Assembly: GCA_018105865.1 (NCBI GenBank) | Contig: CM030867.1 | Location: 10,580,758-10,644,757, forward strand | Direction of reading: 5' to 3' | Source: Metaphire vulgaris | Taxonomy: Eukaryota > Annelida > Clitellata > Crassiclitellata > Megascolecidae | DNA: 64,000 bases | Part shown: piece by piece, positions 1-14,376 of the stretch | Numbering within the stretch: position 1 is the stretch's first letter | Layout of the letters: each line of letters begins with the position of its first letter | Program-made: the position numbers and the translations under genes | The notes under the pieces: model-generated | Told to the model about the DNA's origin: nothing | Databases searched by the model: none | Seen by the model: the letters and a program-made list of their open reading frames with translations, nothing else

Positions 1-280
1 TGTGATATAGCTTTACGAAATGATTGCAGTCATTGGAAGCACGCATGAAGCAAAGCAACGGTGACGTATTAGTTCATCCGCGATGCGCAAGTGCCGTAAA
101 AAGACGAAGATTCAGGCCGACCACAGTCTGGGACATTGATCTGAAGTCAACTTGATTTTGGAGCATAAACGTAAACTTATATTGAACGCAGCGAGCGTTT
201 CGGTTTGTCGTTGCATGTGAATTATTATTCGTTTCGTCGGTTTTGATTTTTCGACCGCTTCATTTTTTTTTTATCTTCAG
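1..280. other. Intronic sequence before the first recognised CACNA2D exon
   Basis: No reading frame here matches the upstream part of the family. The acceptor tract TTTTTTTTTTATCTTCAG ends at 280. Earlier exons must lie left of the window. Confidence 0.6.
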
Positions 281-863
281 GCACCGTGTGGCATCGCGAC
301 CGGACCGGTTTCCTCAAGCCCGACTTCTTCGACTGCCGTCTTCGCAAGTGGTGAGCGCGTTTTTAATATATATATATATCCGCACTCTGCGACACTTTCA
401 TTATCGGGTGTTAGTTTCTGCGGAGCGATCGCGGTGCGTTATTGATCGGTTTTCCTGGAACCAGTCGTTCAACGTCTGTCTGTTTTTTCGTATAACAGGT
501 ACGTCGACGCCGCCGCTACGGCGAAAGACGTAGTCGTGCTGGTCGATTCGAGTCGCGGGCATGAAGGGACAGAATTTTGAGACGGCGAAGGAGATGGCGA
601 AGCTGATCATCGACACGCTCACTGACAATGACTTCTTTAATGTCATTACTGTAAGTCATTTCTGCTCTACTTTGCGTTAAGTTGTTTACTCTCGTAATCT
701 TTGCACTTTTGCTGAAAGCTGACAATAATATTAGATTGTTTTGCCTTGGATTGTTTTCCATTAGTTTTTGATGACTGTTATTTTATTTATTTTAATAGCT
801 GGACTCAGTAATGTGTCCTTGCTCCTGACATTTGGTAATATGGCACATGAGAAATTGTCATTC

Positions 864-958
<95 letters not shown>

Positions 959-1031
959 GAATTTTGAGTGGTTCAGTTAGTAGAGTCAAGACTCAAGAGC
1001 TTTCAGGATTGAAAAACAAGAGTTTATCCAA

Positions 1032-1102
<71 letters not shown>

Positions 1103-4100
1103 GTAATAGTAATAGTAATAGTAATAATAATAAGCACAAACTGTAGAAAAGTTCTCTGATGCGCCAAATCTGATGCATGTAAGATGATAATATCTCGCAC
1201 TGGCAATGAATTCTGGCTGTCGGACTGGGTGAGACCATCTACTTTTTGGCACAGTAGTTGTATTAGGACGTCTCACTGGCACATGTTGTTAACAGCACCG
1301 ATGGTTTATGCATTGCTAGCGGCACCAAGTGGCTGGCACAATCCCAAGGTAGTGCGGCGATTACAAGACTTGTGCTCCAGGTCTTACTTACTGACTCTCG
1401 GGGCATATTTGTTTATGGCTGGTGAATGGCAGTGTGTGTGTGCGTGTCTGTGTGTGCATGGGCGCCCACATAAATTTTTCTAGGAGGGGACAAAACACAT
1501 TTTAACACAATGGACACGGCTAATATTTTAGCAGGGTTTTCAAATTTCAATGTGAAGTTTTGGTATTTGCATTTTCCAGGGGGGAGTGCCCCCTCTTGCC
1601 CCAATGTGCTGGCGCCCGTGTGTGTGTGTATATGTGTTTGTGTGTGTGCTATTTGTATGTGGAGGCTTGTTCATTTATTTAGTGTTTCTATTTCAGTTTT
1701 CAGATGTGCCTGAGTACCTGGATCCATGCTCCAATGGAACATTGGTTCATGCAAACACAGCTAACAAGCGAGTGAGTGATTCATTTTTTTCATCGAAATT
1801 GCAGACATGGACACGGGCTGGGTCCACCCACGGGTCGGGTCCGAAATGTCTACGTTTATGGTTGATTTGGTTGGATTAGCAAAAAACTAGCCATGGTTTA
1901 GGAAATTTTAATGTATTACAGTGGGTTGGGTCAAATAACCCTATTGCTTTTATGGGTTGGGTCTGAATCTTGATGGGTTGGGTTTTTAAATATAGACCTA
2001 TATCCATGCCTGCAACATTGTACGTTTACCCTTTTTTTTAAAATCGGTAGTTTATGTTTACAAGTGGGGTGACCAGAAACCACCCTGGACACTTGCTCCA
2101 GCCAGATAGTTTGGTATTGGCGTCGCCCAGTTTTTTTTTGCTGGGCACTTATAGGATAATGGCGTGTCTGTATATTACCCACCCATCTCCCCCTTTAAAA
2201 ACTTTCTCACCAGATTTACACCGATTGTTTAGGTGGTCTGGGGCAGGTTGCAGCCTAATTTTAGACTGGGAAAGCCACCGATCGTTAAACAAATGGATAG
2301 TTACTTTATTCCGGGATTATCCAGTTTTTGGTTTTGCTGGATAATTATATTTGATAAATTGCAATCTGTTGAGGAGCTGATTGCCCTCATTTTAAATTTT
2401 AGTAGATGGGGCAAACTGTTTAACAGGGTCCTTCTAATCAGCCTAATTTTAGACTGGGTTCTGACAAATATTGAACAAAATATGTGGCTACTGGTATCCG
2501 TGAAAATGCACAAAGGTCATTCCCAGTCATAATGAATGAACCAAAAATAGCATCCTACAGTAGAAGCTGATTGCCCTTTTCAACCCCAAGTAGATGGGGC
2601 AAACTCTTGGTATGCAGGGTCTTTCTAATCCGGTGTGGTGATATTCATCTGATCCCTGCAAATATTAGCCCTGCTTTGGCTATGGTATCTCAAAAATGCA
2701 TATAAGAGTCATTCCCAGTCATAAGTGGATGAACCAGGGAAATGGAAAGTACCGGTAAATGTGAAAAGGCCAGATATTTATTACATTGCTTTGCATTACC
2801 AATTTTTTTAAATACTTCTTTAAATGTCATCATTATTTCCACTTTCCGCAAGGCATTGTGGAGAAGGCATGTATAATATCTGTTATTTCCGCAGGTGACC
2901 TTGAGACCTTCAAATAAGACCTTGACCCTATCACCCCATAAGACCAATATTTTCGTTTCATAGCATATTGGTTATGCAGATCTCTGCAGTGAAAGGGTTA
3001 AGGCTTTGCTGTACTCTATGTTTTGTGCTTTCTACTTGGAACCAGTCAAAATTAATTCACCACTTTGGAGATTTCATTATTTAGATTCTTGAAATCAATT
3101 TCTGGACAGTCATTTTATTCCGCGTAGCCACAGGAGGGCACGGGGGGGGGGCCCTGCCCTATTAGGATTTGGACCAGTTGTGAGATTTGTCTAAAGCCAG
3201 TTAGTAGCTGAGGGGAGGGAAGGGTAGTATAAGATTGAGGATTAGATAGTTAGACGCATTAGATAGTTGAGTTTAAGGCATTTTAAATGACGGCCTTTTC
3301 TGGCTCGTCAAGCCTTTATGGCCCAAAAAATGTCAAAGTGTCCCCCCCATTCCTAAATCCTGGCAGTGCCACTGACCATTTTGTGGAACAGTTGTTTCCT
3401 GAAGTCAAGTGCATTATAAAAATGTCACAAAACAGTTTCAGTTGGCAGCGGCGGCAGGCAGTAGTAGTAGTAGTAGTAGTTATTCATCTTTGACCCGTTT
3501 GTTTATGTAGAGATTCATAAATGCTTTCGACCAATCGAAAGCCACGGGCTCCGCGAATCACGAACTAGCGCTTACAGAAGCTTTTGAACTTCTTGCAGTG
3601 GTAAGCAACCTCAACTCAGAAGATTTACAAAAGATTTTCTTTTAGGAATAAAATAAAATAAATGATATTCAATAAATTAGGTAATGATTATTTTTTCTGA
3701 ATACCTGCATAAAGTTTTAGACATTATGCTTTTGCAAAATATGTTGATTCTTAACCCCTTAACTGGGTGCCCCGAGTAACGCCCGTCCATTTTACATTGA
3801 GTTACAAATAGTTGCCCAGTTAAGGGGTTAATGTGAGCTCTGTGACTGCATACAACTGTTATAAAGTACCGCAATGTTCGGTCCCGTGTGAAGCTCTATG
3901 GTATTAGATGGTATTGGAGATAACATACCTCAGAAATATATAATGTACTAAATTTTACAGACCGTCTAAGTATGTTATAACGAAGATCTACTGTATGTTA
4001 ACACTTATTTCAAGTTCTTTAACTACAAACAACTGAAGAACTGATGTTATATTCAGGCTTATATTTATTTTTTTATTTTTTTATTTATTTTTTTATTGAC

Positions 4101-4866
4101 AATTTATATAGTGCAGTAGACAAGGCTAAGGCTTACAACAAGAGCGCTTAACACAGTTATATTATTGTATTATTATATTATTATATTATATTACATATAT
4201 TATGGATTACTGGAAATGATGAGATGTTATAAACTGTTATTTGAATGTAAAGCAGGCACTGTGCAATGGTGCGTGATTCTAGCAAGAGTGACAGAATTTA
4301 TGCCATTCGCTGTTGCCACGAAATCTTGATTGATCTGTCTGCCGGTTGTGACGCAATATCGAATTAAGATTTTCGTCATTTTGTCTTCGCCTTTCAGATG
4401 AACTTAACATCACGCGGGACTCTCTGCCATCAAACCATTCTTCTGCTAACCGACGGCGTCAGAGAAACTTACGACGAAATGTTTCTGAAATACAATTCGC
4501 CAGTTATGGTAGATTATTTTTTGCGTTCCACGATGAATAATCACTTGTTTAACATCGCGTGTGGACAGTCGGTGTAAAAAAGACCTGTAATAATTCCGGC
4601 GTAATACTGACAGACTCTCAATACAGGATGCAGAAAATCGTTTACAATCAGATTGTTTTCACAGAACTGTAACAAGATTATTTCTGTTTACGACACAATT
4701 CTTTATGAACTTTTGCTGCTAGCGACATGTAATGCTTACGAATTATTTACTGGTAGCCTCTGTTTTTTGTTTTTATTGAAAAAGGTGAGAGTTTTCACTT
4801 ACAAAATTGGAAATGACAATTCATTCAAAGCTGCAAATATGAAAGACATTGCCTGCAACAATAAAG
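281..4866 (+). CDS. CACNA2D-like: CACNA2D exons for the VWA_N tail and VWA domain
   Basis: Six exons. 281-350 ends the VWA_N segment (FFDCRLRKW; the W codon is split across the intron). 499-650 has the first VWA strand ([10 protein letters not shown]) and, after the frame break, [20 protein letters not shown]. 1697-1771 encodes [17 protein letters not shown], the block before the EPC/DPC cysteine. 3511-3600 is the helix ending in [10 protein letters not shown]. 4398-4508 contains [19 protein letters not shown], the TDG metal-site loop. 4785-4866 encodes [14 protein letters not shown] and the ACNNKG block. In this family the VWA domain binds a divalent cation and is needed for trafficking of the channel. 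Phases are 1, 0, 0, 0, 0 and 1 going down the list, all compatible apart from the extra base near 551-560. Confidence 0.92.
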
Positions 4867-7254
4867 GTTTGTTGGTAAATTGTTAGATTTAACCCCTTAA
4901 CTGAGTGCCCCGAGTAACGCTCGTCCGTTTTACATTGATTTACAAATAGTTGCCCAGTTAAGGGGTTAAGAGTCAGTTTAGTAGAAATTTAAGGCAGTGT
5001 TTTTATTACTGTGATAGAAAATATGGAAGGCTGTTCTCATTCTGTCAGATTTCTTTTAGTCTCTATCTAGGGTTTTTCTATCAGCTTCATATTTGCACTG
5101 TAATGTTGCAATGTGTGAAATGTAACAAGGAAAGTTACACTCCGTAGGCATGGCTCCCGTACGGAAAACTGAAGGGTCAGTGCCTTCAGTTTTACATAGC
5201 AACGGCTGAATGAGGGCGGTTGCCAGCCTTTCCCTCCACCGACTTAACACCCGATTCACAGCTGAGTCGACTTGGGGTGCTTGAGACAGAAACAACCGAA
5301 AAGTTTCTGCCGCGGCCGGGAGTTGAACCACGGACCTCAAGATTGGCAGACCAGTGTGCTAACCACTGCTCCACTGCGCACCCAATGTAAACAAGGCATT
5401 TGTGTATTGTCTTTTCTGGTTCAAGTGCTTAGAACTCTGAAACTAGTGGACAGAAAGTTCCGAGGAGTTAATCGACTTTTATCTAAGACAATCGAGATGA
5501 AAATCTAAGTTTTTTTTGTCTTTGCAAATCTTGGGAGGATTCATTTCAAAATGCTGTAGTGTCTCTTTCCATGCATTCATGATCATATAGAGCTTGCCTA
5601 TGCTGCAGCTTGGAATCGGCTTGACCTCTCTGACCTTGGTCTGAATGTGAGGCTAGGGTCATGACTTATGATTATTCATGAACTCCTATACCTTTTCTTC
5701 TCACATTAGCATTGACACCGCCAGGGTTCCAGAATGGGGAGGGGGCTGGGGAGGGCGGGGGTACATAGACATTTTCGGATAAAAGTCTCTACCAGGCAAA
5801 AAATATGCCTATCAAGGAGTTTTCCCATTTACATATTCTCTTCTATCATGCTACCCTCTCCCCAATTTCTCAATGGCTAGACACAAATTCCACAACCTCC
5901 CCGTGCCCCCGTGCCCGCCCCCCTGTGGCTACGCCAGTGTATATTAAATCAGGCCTCCATGTGGGAATTCTCCCGGTGACATCCTAGTGACACGTGTCTC
6001 TCTTCAGTTTCATTTTCCATTTGCATTATTGAAAGTTGAACCCCTCCTTGGCTCCAATGGGCATTGGTTTTGAATACCGTGCCTTCATTTACTCTGATTG
6101 TTTAATGTGTTGACTTTTTTTTATTGTTTGTTCCTGTTTTAACTGTCTTGTCCTCATCAATGTTTACAGGGTGGTGCCAAAAAACCGGACTAAATGTGAC
6201 TAGTCCAGGTTTTTTGCAACACCCTGTATGTAGCACTGTAATGGGGTTGTGGACGCAATGACATATAAATCAGCAACTGTGTTGTATCCCACTTTAGTAA
6301 AAGTAACATGAGCTTAACCCCTTAACTGCAGACCCCGGATATATCCGTCCATTTTACATTGAGTTACAGTTAAATACCCAGTTAAGGGGTTAACCCCCTA
6401 ACTGGGGAATAAATCTGTAACTCAATGTAAACTGGACAGCTCTGAGCCGTCGCACCCGGTTAAGGGGTTAAGTACAAAGAATGATGAGACAGGTAAGATC
6501 ATACACCTGTGTTATTTTGTTGATTCTTTGCAGGTTATTTTTCTCATATTCGGTCGCCACTTAACATTCATAAATACTTGCACGTAAGTATCTCATTTAA
6601 TTGAATGAAGACAGATTTGATAATTATAATTTATCTTGCTTGGTCTCTGTTGGTTAATTGGTTTCCATGGTTTCCACTGCATGGGGGTCCGCCTCCCCTA
6701 TACGGATCGTGCCGGTTGTGAAATTCGTCCAAACCGGTGAATGGTTGGGGGGGGGTGGCAGAATTATATCCACGAAAAAGCACCCCAGAGCAGACTTTAA
6801 AGCGTTTGGGACAAGAACCTTTTTTGCTCGGCGAGACTTCTTGGCCGAAAAATGTCGAAGTGCCCCCTATCCTGAAATCCTAGCTAGGCCGCTGTTTCAC
6901 TGTGCCAGGAAGTTATGGCATATTACGTTGATACCATTTATACTAACATCTATTTACACTACTGTCATAATAGGCAGTACTTTAGTTGTGCCTATAACGA
7001 ATAACTTTGTGTTATTGGGTGAATAAAAACGTCTCTGCCTCCAAAGTCTTAATTGCTTCGATATGATGAAGAGCAGAGCCATAGATACCTTTTAACAGCA
7101 TTGATATTTGCATTATACATAGTGATTTATGGTAGAAAAAAATTATGAAAAACTGAAATTTAATGTGTGATGTTACTGTGCATTGTGTAGAATATACCTG
7201 TAATTATTAATATTGTTGCTGTCATATTATTATATTTGTTCTTCTTATTATCTT

Positions 7255-7301
<47 letters not shown>

Positions 7302-7614
7302 GTCATCATCATCATTATCATTATCATCATCTAATTATGTTTTTATCTTTATTATTATTATTCTATTATTATTGTCATCATCATCATTATCATTATCATC
7401 ATCTAATTATGTTTTTATCTTTCTTCTTCTTCTTAATCGCCTTATCTTTTTATATTTCTTCTTATTAGTGTAATCTTATTATCTCTTCTGTTGATAATTG
7501 TATATTTTAGGATTTTATCCGTGTTCTAAGTCGCCCTCTTGTTCTCTCTCGACCGAATCACACACACTGGACGAATGTCTATGATGACACTGTGGTAAAT
7601 TCCAGCATACATTC

Positions 7615-7682
<68 letters not shown>

Positions 7683-7723
7683 GTAAGTAAGTAATAGTTA
7701 TAATAAGAATAGTAGTAGTAGTA

Positions 7724-7756
<33 letters not shown>

Positions 7757-10112
7757 TTAATATTATTATTAATGTTAATAATAATAATAATGAGCTTATT
7801 AGGGTACTGTATTGTTCCAAGTACTGCTAAGGACACCTGACAGTTGAATGTCGGTTATTAGATCACAGAGGCTTTGCGTTAATTGTTGCAGTTGGATCAT
7901 GTGGAATTTCTTATGTGATCCTTACTATTTAGCTTTAGTCAGAGCGTTACATGAGAGTGAGACCATTTAGGGGAGGGGGGGGGGATGGGGGGAGAGAAGA
8001 ATCAGACCAGTGCAAGAGAAAGAATTTGTAACTGCTTTATTTGTTTCATTATTCAGAAGAAATTAACGAAAGCATGAAACTTCCCCTTGCTATTTATAGA
8101 GTGGACCAGTGGAAGAGGGGGGTCATGACCCATTGACCCACGACCCATGTGACCCATCAGGTATTGTTGACCCATTTGACCCATTGCTCATTAAGTATTG
8201 GTAATCTCAGTTGACCTATTGCCATGTATAATGTACCTTCTTACAGGCATTGTATGGCTATTCATCAGATGTATCTTTTTCTCAACAGGGACTTGATCTC
8301 GTCTTCACAGTTTCTCGTCCGGTTTTCTCCATACGAAGCAGTTCGGTAAGTCCTTGGCAAACCGAGTTCATCGCCCCTCCCCCCCCTCTGCTCGGTACAC
8401 AGTATTTGCCTCGGCCGGGGGTTGTGACGTCGACGTCACACTTCGGTCGGTTTAATATTCCTTTGTGCCATTTTGTGCGCACGTCATCGTCCCGTCCATC
8501 TTAAGTTAAGAAATTCCCCGAGAGGCTTATTGATTTCGTTCGGCCTCCGCTGCGGCAACAACTTCCTGATGCGTGACATTGCATGCGCTGCGCCCGTTCG
8601 ATGCGTACGATGTGACTGCGTTCTTCATTTCGGGATAAAATGGCACCGTTTTCTTTGCCGGATTTTTTGCCTTGGATTACCGACTGTGGGATGCAAACGG
8701 CTTTAAGGATATTCTATGATTTTATATGATATTTCAATATTTATCGGATTATTCCTTAAAAGCCAGTGCCAATGGGGAGAAATCATTATTGTGTTTTGAG
8801 ATGCATAGTAGAAAAATTCAGGAATTTGTTATAGACTTTGAAGAACCATAAGCCGTTCAATTATAATGTGTTTTACGTACACTGTATCTCCAATGTAGTA
8901 AGCAATATTGTAATATTTTGGAGCAATTGTTGATGTAGTAACTTTTGTTGAAATAGTGATTGTTTAAAATTTTTCACCGTTAATTACCGTACAGAGTTTT
9001 TGTTTTCAGTCAACCCCGGGCAAATTTCTGGGTGTTGTTGGAACGGACGTGAAACTATCCGAAGTTGAAGACATCTTTAAACAATTCATGGTGCACGTTC
9101 ATTGAAGATTACCACATGTTTTGAATTATTCATATTTCGAAAATACCTATAAGTACTACAGATTATAAATCTGGCATGTTTTGAATATTGTTAAGTTGAT
9201 ATATTTGGCTGTGTTCTGTGCTGTTATTTGTATTTACTGTGAGTTCCCCATGAAGCAATTTATAGAAATTATTGCTAGTGTTGAGCTCTTGGTCAATGCA
9301 TTTGTATGAGGCATGGCTTACGTTTCATACTCAAAATAGGCTGATTTGCTGATGCTTTCAGAAAGTTTGTGCTTTGTAATTTTCCATAAGTAGCTGTTTG
9401 TGATGATTTTAGAATTGATGCAGTTGTGTGAAATTGTTTGTATTGTATTGGATTGAGTATTGTATTTGAGAATTACGGTAATCATCGTGTCGCTCAGTTT
9501 TATAAAGATGCACACACAGGCAGACAGATGGACAGACAGACAAAGAGATATAGAGAGACACAGAGATAGGGAGAAGGAAAGAGGAGAGAGGAAGAGATAG
9601 ACAGATAAAGGTGAGAGGTAGAGAGAGAGAGAGAGTTAACAGAACATGAAAGATTGATGTATGTATTATTATGCACACACACGCGCGCACTCACACATGC
9701 ACATGAGCATTAAGAAATCTGTTTTCTCCTTTCAGCTGGGTGTAGACTCGTATTCATTCATAATAACGAACAATGGATATGTCGTTTCTCATCCCGACCT
9801 AAGACCTAAGGTACGTACGGCAGCAGAGTAATGCGAATAAATGGTCTTCTTTGGTGCACGAGAATTTATCGTTTATTTCGTCTGGCGCCAAATGAGAACG
9901 TCTGCCCAGAAGGAGAATTCCCCATTTGCTTTGAAAAAGAGTTAAACCGGCGCCATGCGTTTCAAGTTTCATGGACTCTCGGCCTAGAGTTTTCACTTTG
10001 TAAATTAGTAGTAAGTTCTTGTAGTTTGTGATGTGATGTAATGTAGCATTTGTATAGTAACTCTTATATTTTAGAGGCGCTCTGTCATTGGGTTCACATG
10101 ATGAAGTAATGG

Positions 10113-10187
<75 letters not shown>

Positions 10188-10977
10188 CGGTAATGTTGAT
10201 GTTGATGACGATATTAAAAATGACGATATTATAGATGATGATATTAAAGATAATGATATTTAAGATGATTAAGTTAAAGTTGATGATATTAATGATGTTG
10301 TCAAGTTAAGGTCTTGTTTCCATTATTGAGTGGTAATTAATTGAACTATATTGTACATTGTATTGTATACTACAGTATTTATATAGTGCCGTAAACATAG
10401 TATAACCAAAAAAACAGGGGCTCTTTACAAGGGGTATGACTCCCTGAACAGATGGCTTTTCAGTCTATAATAATTCATAGTATTCTCTGGTGTTGGTGGT
10501 TTTTTGATGCAGTATAAGAATGTCCTTAATCCGAACCATGACGTTGTTGAACTATGGAAGCTGGAGCCATCGGTTAAAGTTCATGAGGTCAGTGTAAAGT
10601 TCATGAGGTCAGTGTCCTCTAATTGCAGATACTCTGACATGGTTGTTGGTCACCGTAATTTGCGTAATGTATATTTTATGTAATGTAATAACTCGCTAAT
10701 TTCTTCTGTGACATGGCGTTTCAGCGCCTGACCTGCACAAGTAGGGCAACTTGTCAAGTGTTTTGCCCCCCCCTGTAAAAACTGTAAAAACTTCTGTGGG
10801 TGTCCGACGTGTCCGTGCATCTAGCTTGTTTGTTTGCATCTGTTTCCAACTCCTTCGGTTTTCTTGCTCTCTATCGACTTGATATCTCGATAGAACTGTG
10901 AATACGGTAGAATTACTTAAAATTCTGTTTGCAACTACCGGTAATGTTTATCATGATATCTGCTTACTGGCTTCCCC

Positions 10978-11015
<38 letters not shown>

Positions 11016-11368
11016 GGCAATTTTCTATAGCGCCGTCAGTGTACCATTGCACAAAACAAGGGTGCTTTGACAGCTGTTGGTTAACTGTATGTTTAGTAGG
11101 GGGTTAGTTTGCATTTTTTATTGATTTAAGGGGAAAATAAGAAAATATTGGCTTTGTGATCGGTTGGGCGATGACGTCACGGCGTCAGTGTTGACAAGTT
11201 TGGTTGGGATGACGGTGTCACTGTCTGTGGATTTGATGGTCTATGTTTTTCTATGTTTTTTTGGGACCTTTTATTTGTTGCATAATGAATGTTTGCTTAG
11301 TAATGTTGTTTGGTGATATTCTGTTTGCTTTGTCTGATAACATGTGAGATTATCAGATGAGTATCAGA

Positions 11369-11467
<99 letters not shown>

Positions 11468-12533
11468 TTGTTTGTTATTTCAGTTGACCCGGAGAATGTT
11501 GAATAGAGAGAGTGGTCACATGCGAATGAGTTCACACGTCATGTTTGACAGTATGGTAGGCTGCTTGTACTTTGTCCTCATGCTCTTTGTCTTTCTTGCA
11601 TCCATTGTGAGATTATGACGTTTAGCTTGTCATGGCATTCTCTATCACCAATGATGGTGGTGATGGTGATCACACTTAGCCAAATCTTTTTACTGCTCTG
11701 CTGATCAAACCCTTTAAAAAAGATTTTGAAACTAATACAATTGGACCACAGTACAGTGTTTTATACAGGCCTGTTAGGTGGGGAGATTTTCCCCCACAGA
11801 ACCTCAAAATCCCCCTCTAAAATCCCAGTACTTACACAAATTTTGCATTGAACTGTGTATTTCCCCCTCCAACCAAGTCGATTCCCCTCACCCCCCAATC
11901 CTCAATCCCCCCCAAAGGCCTGGAGTCTGGATAAAACACTGCCACAGTATCATCATAATCATCATCATCATCATCATCATTATCATTGCAGCCATAGAAT
12001 GTTAGAGTTGTGAGATGGCCATGATACTCGTTTTCCCTGCATCATGCTTACTGCACACTGGATGTTAAGTTGTCCAAACTGGTCTTTCACGTCCACATCA
12101 TGCACCTGTCTTCTTCTTTGTCTTACTCTTTTTGTCATTCCTTCAGTTCTTTCTAGGTATAACTATTTCTGTCAACCCGTCATCTTTCATTTTGAACTCG
12201 TGCGCATGTCTGGTGGTTGGTTGTCTTCTCTTTCAGAAACGCGTCCGATCGAAAGACAACCACTATTTTTTCACCGATATTCATGACACACCATTCAGGT
12301 TTTTATAAAAAAATTCTCATTTTTCTAGATACCTTTGTCAGTTATTCAGTTGATTTCTTTGTTACATCCAAGTTTCTTCTTACTTGCCTAATGTTTTGTG
12401 ATTGTGGGTGCCCACACATCAGAGCAAAAGAGGGCAATTGCTCCTTTTCAAAATGCAAGTCCATTTTTAACTAACTCTATTTTCAGATTTGTGGAGATTT
12501 GACCTGTGAATGTGCAGTGCTAGTACTAGCTGT

Positions 12534-12597
<64 letters not shown>

Positions 12598-14338
12598 GTT
12601 GTTGTTGTTGTATTAGTAGTAGTAGTAGCAGTAGCAGTAAGTAATAGTAGTAGTTTTGAATATATTTGGTTTCATTACATTAATTATATCATGATGCCAT
12701 GTGACATGTTGAAACATGTAACTTCTATGTTTCTAGCCTTGCAATATCTTTACCGATTCCCTACGGGGGAAACTTGACGGAAAGCAAACTTCAACTACGA
12801 GATTTTGGTAGATTTTTCATTAATAAATCATGAATTGTGGTAGTTTCTGAGTGCTGGAGTAGCTTCTTTTTGTGTCTTTCAGTTTAAAATTAACTCCATT
12901 GATGTTTGAGGTTTTGTTGTCTAGAACTCTAAAGATTAAATCGGGAATCATTAGCTAGTTGATTTGACCGTATTAGAAACTGGAGTAGGGTCTCCATTCT
13001 TTTGGAAAAGGGTTTGTAGTAACAGACACTGAACTGGTTCCACTGCACTCCTGAGGTCTCCTGTCTTTCAGAACTGACTTAGCGCTATCTTAAAGCTCGG
13101 GCGGTAGTCGAGAGCACTTTACAGACGAGTTCACTAATTATTGACTATATAAACGTATATAATACTTTTTCTATAAGACCTAGATCTACTTTATATTCTC
13201 ACCAGCTTAGCTTAATTAATATTATTACTCAGATTATTACATTTTTGTTATTTGCAGTCTCAAATTTGATGTTGAAAAGCCTGGCATTATTCAACATATT
13301 TGGCTGGAAGGCCAAGTATACAGTTATTCATGGTTTATACTATAGTTAAGATGACATCTTGAAATGTTGAGAAAATAAATTTGATTTGATTTGATTTTTG
13401 ATTTATTTCATAAGCACTCTTATGCATAGATTTTAAATTATGCTAGATTCATAATCTATCTGTGGTAAAGGCAGCCAAAAGTTGAAGCAAGTTTTCCACC
13501 ATATTGCATTTAGGTGTTGTGTTGTGGTAACCATTGCCGAGATGTCTAATGAGTAAGGATATCATTGACACGCACTGCATGCAAAATGGTGGAAAACAGG
13601 CTTCACTTGCATAAATTCATACACCACAGACTATCTAGTAACAATTAAAATCTATGCTCTTATGGCTTTTCAATGTTTATTGTGTGAATTTGCCCATGGA
13701 TAAGCCAGCCTATGAATCTACCAACTGTCTACCTGAATCTACCTTTATATCAACCTGTTCCTTTTACTTTTCAGCTTAATAAATATTCTTCTTCAATGTG
13801 TTAACAAGCATTAAATTACAGAAAACTGGTAACAACAGATTCAATGTTTTGTTTTGCTTAGAATTATCAGCTTTGAGATCAAGTGAGGCAGTCATTGCTC
13901 CATGGTGAGAGAAAATGAATCTACCTTTATATCAACCTGTTCCCTTTACTTTTCTGCTTAATAAATAAATGTTGGGTGATTTTAACTAATATTGATTTAA
14001 CTAAAAAAAAATTGGGCCTCATTTTGTTGTGGCATGTCCACGTATTTGCAGTTGGCATATTTAGCGTGCTAATTAAAATGTCAATGCAGAATGCGTTCTA
14101 TTCATGTGTTGATTTGAAATGTTTCATCAAGATTTGATTAATTAAATATTCTTGAGGCTGAAATTGCTGCTTTTTGGCTTGCATGTAACTGAGAAACATT
14201 TAGAACATTGTACCAGTACAAGTAATTTTTATGTTAAAAAAATGAGTTATTTTATAGGAATTCTTTGCAAACTGTTGCTGCCTTACACAAAAATATTGAT
14301 CCAAGACTTTACGAGATTTCAGTGAATTTCATATTTTC

Positions 14339-14376
<38 letters not shown>

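Noticed and set aside
243..533. 96-codon frame covering the first CACNA2D exons
   Set aside because: Different frame from the exons; starts at TTG and runs through the intron.
5310..5384. Functional tRNA gene on the minus strand
   Set aside because: Box B is imperfect and no acceptor stem or normal anticodon loop can be drawn; a SINE head fits better.
6658..7026. 122-codon plus-strand frame
   Set aside because: Runs through a MITE-like element and intron sequence; no homology pattern.
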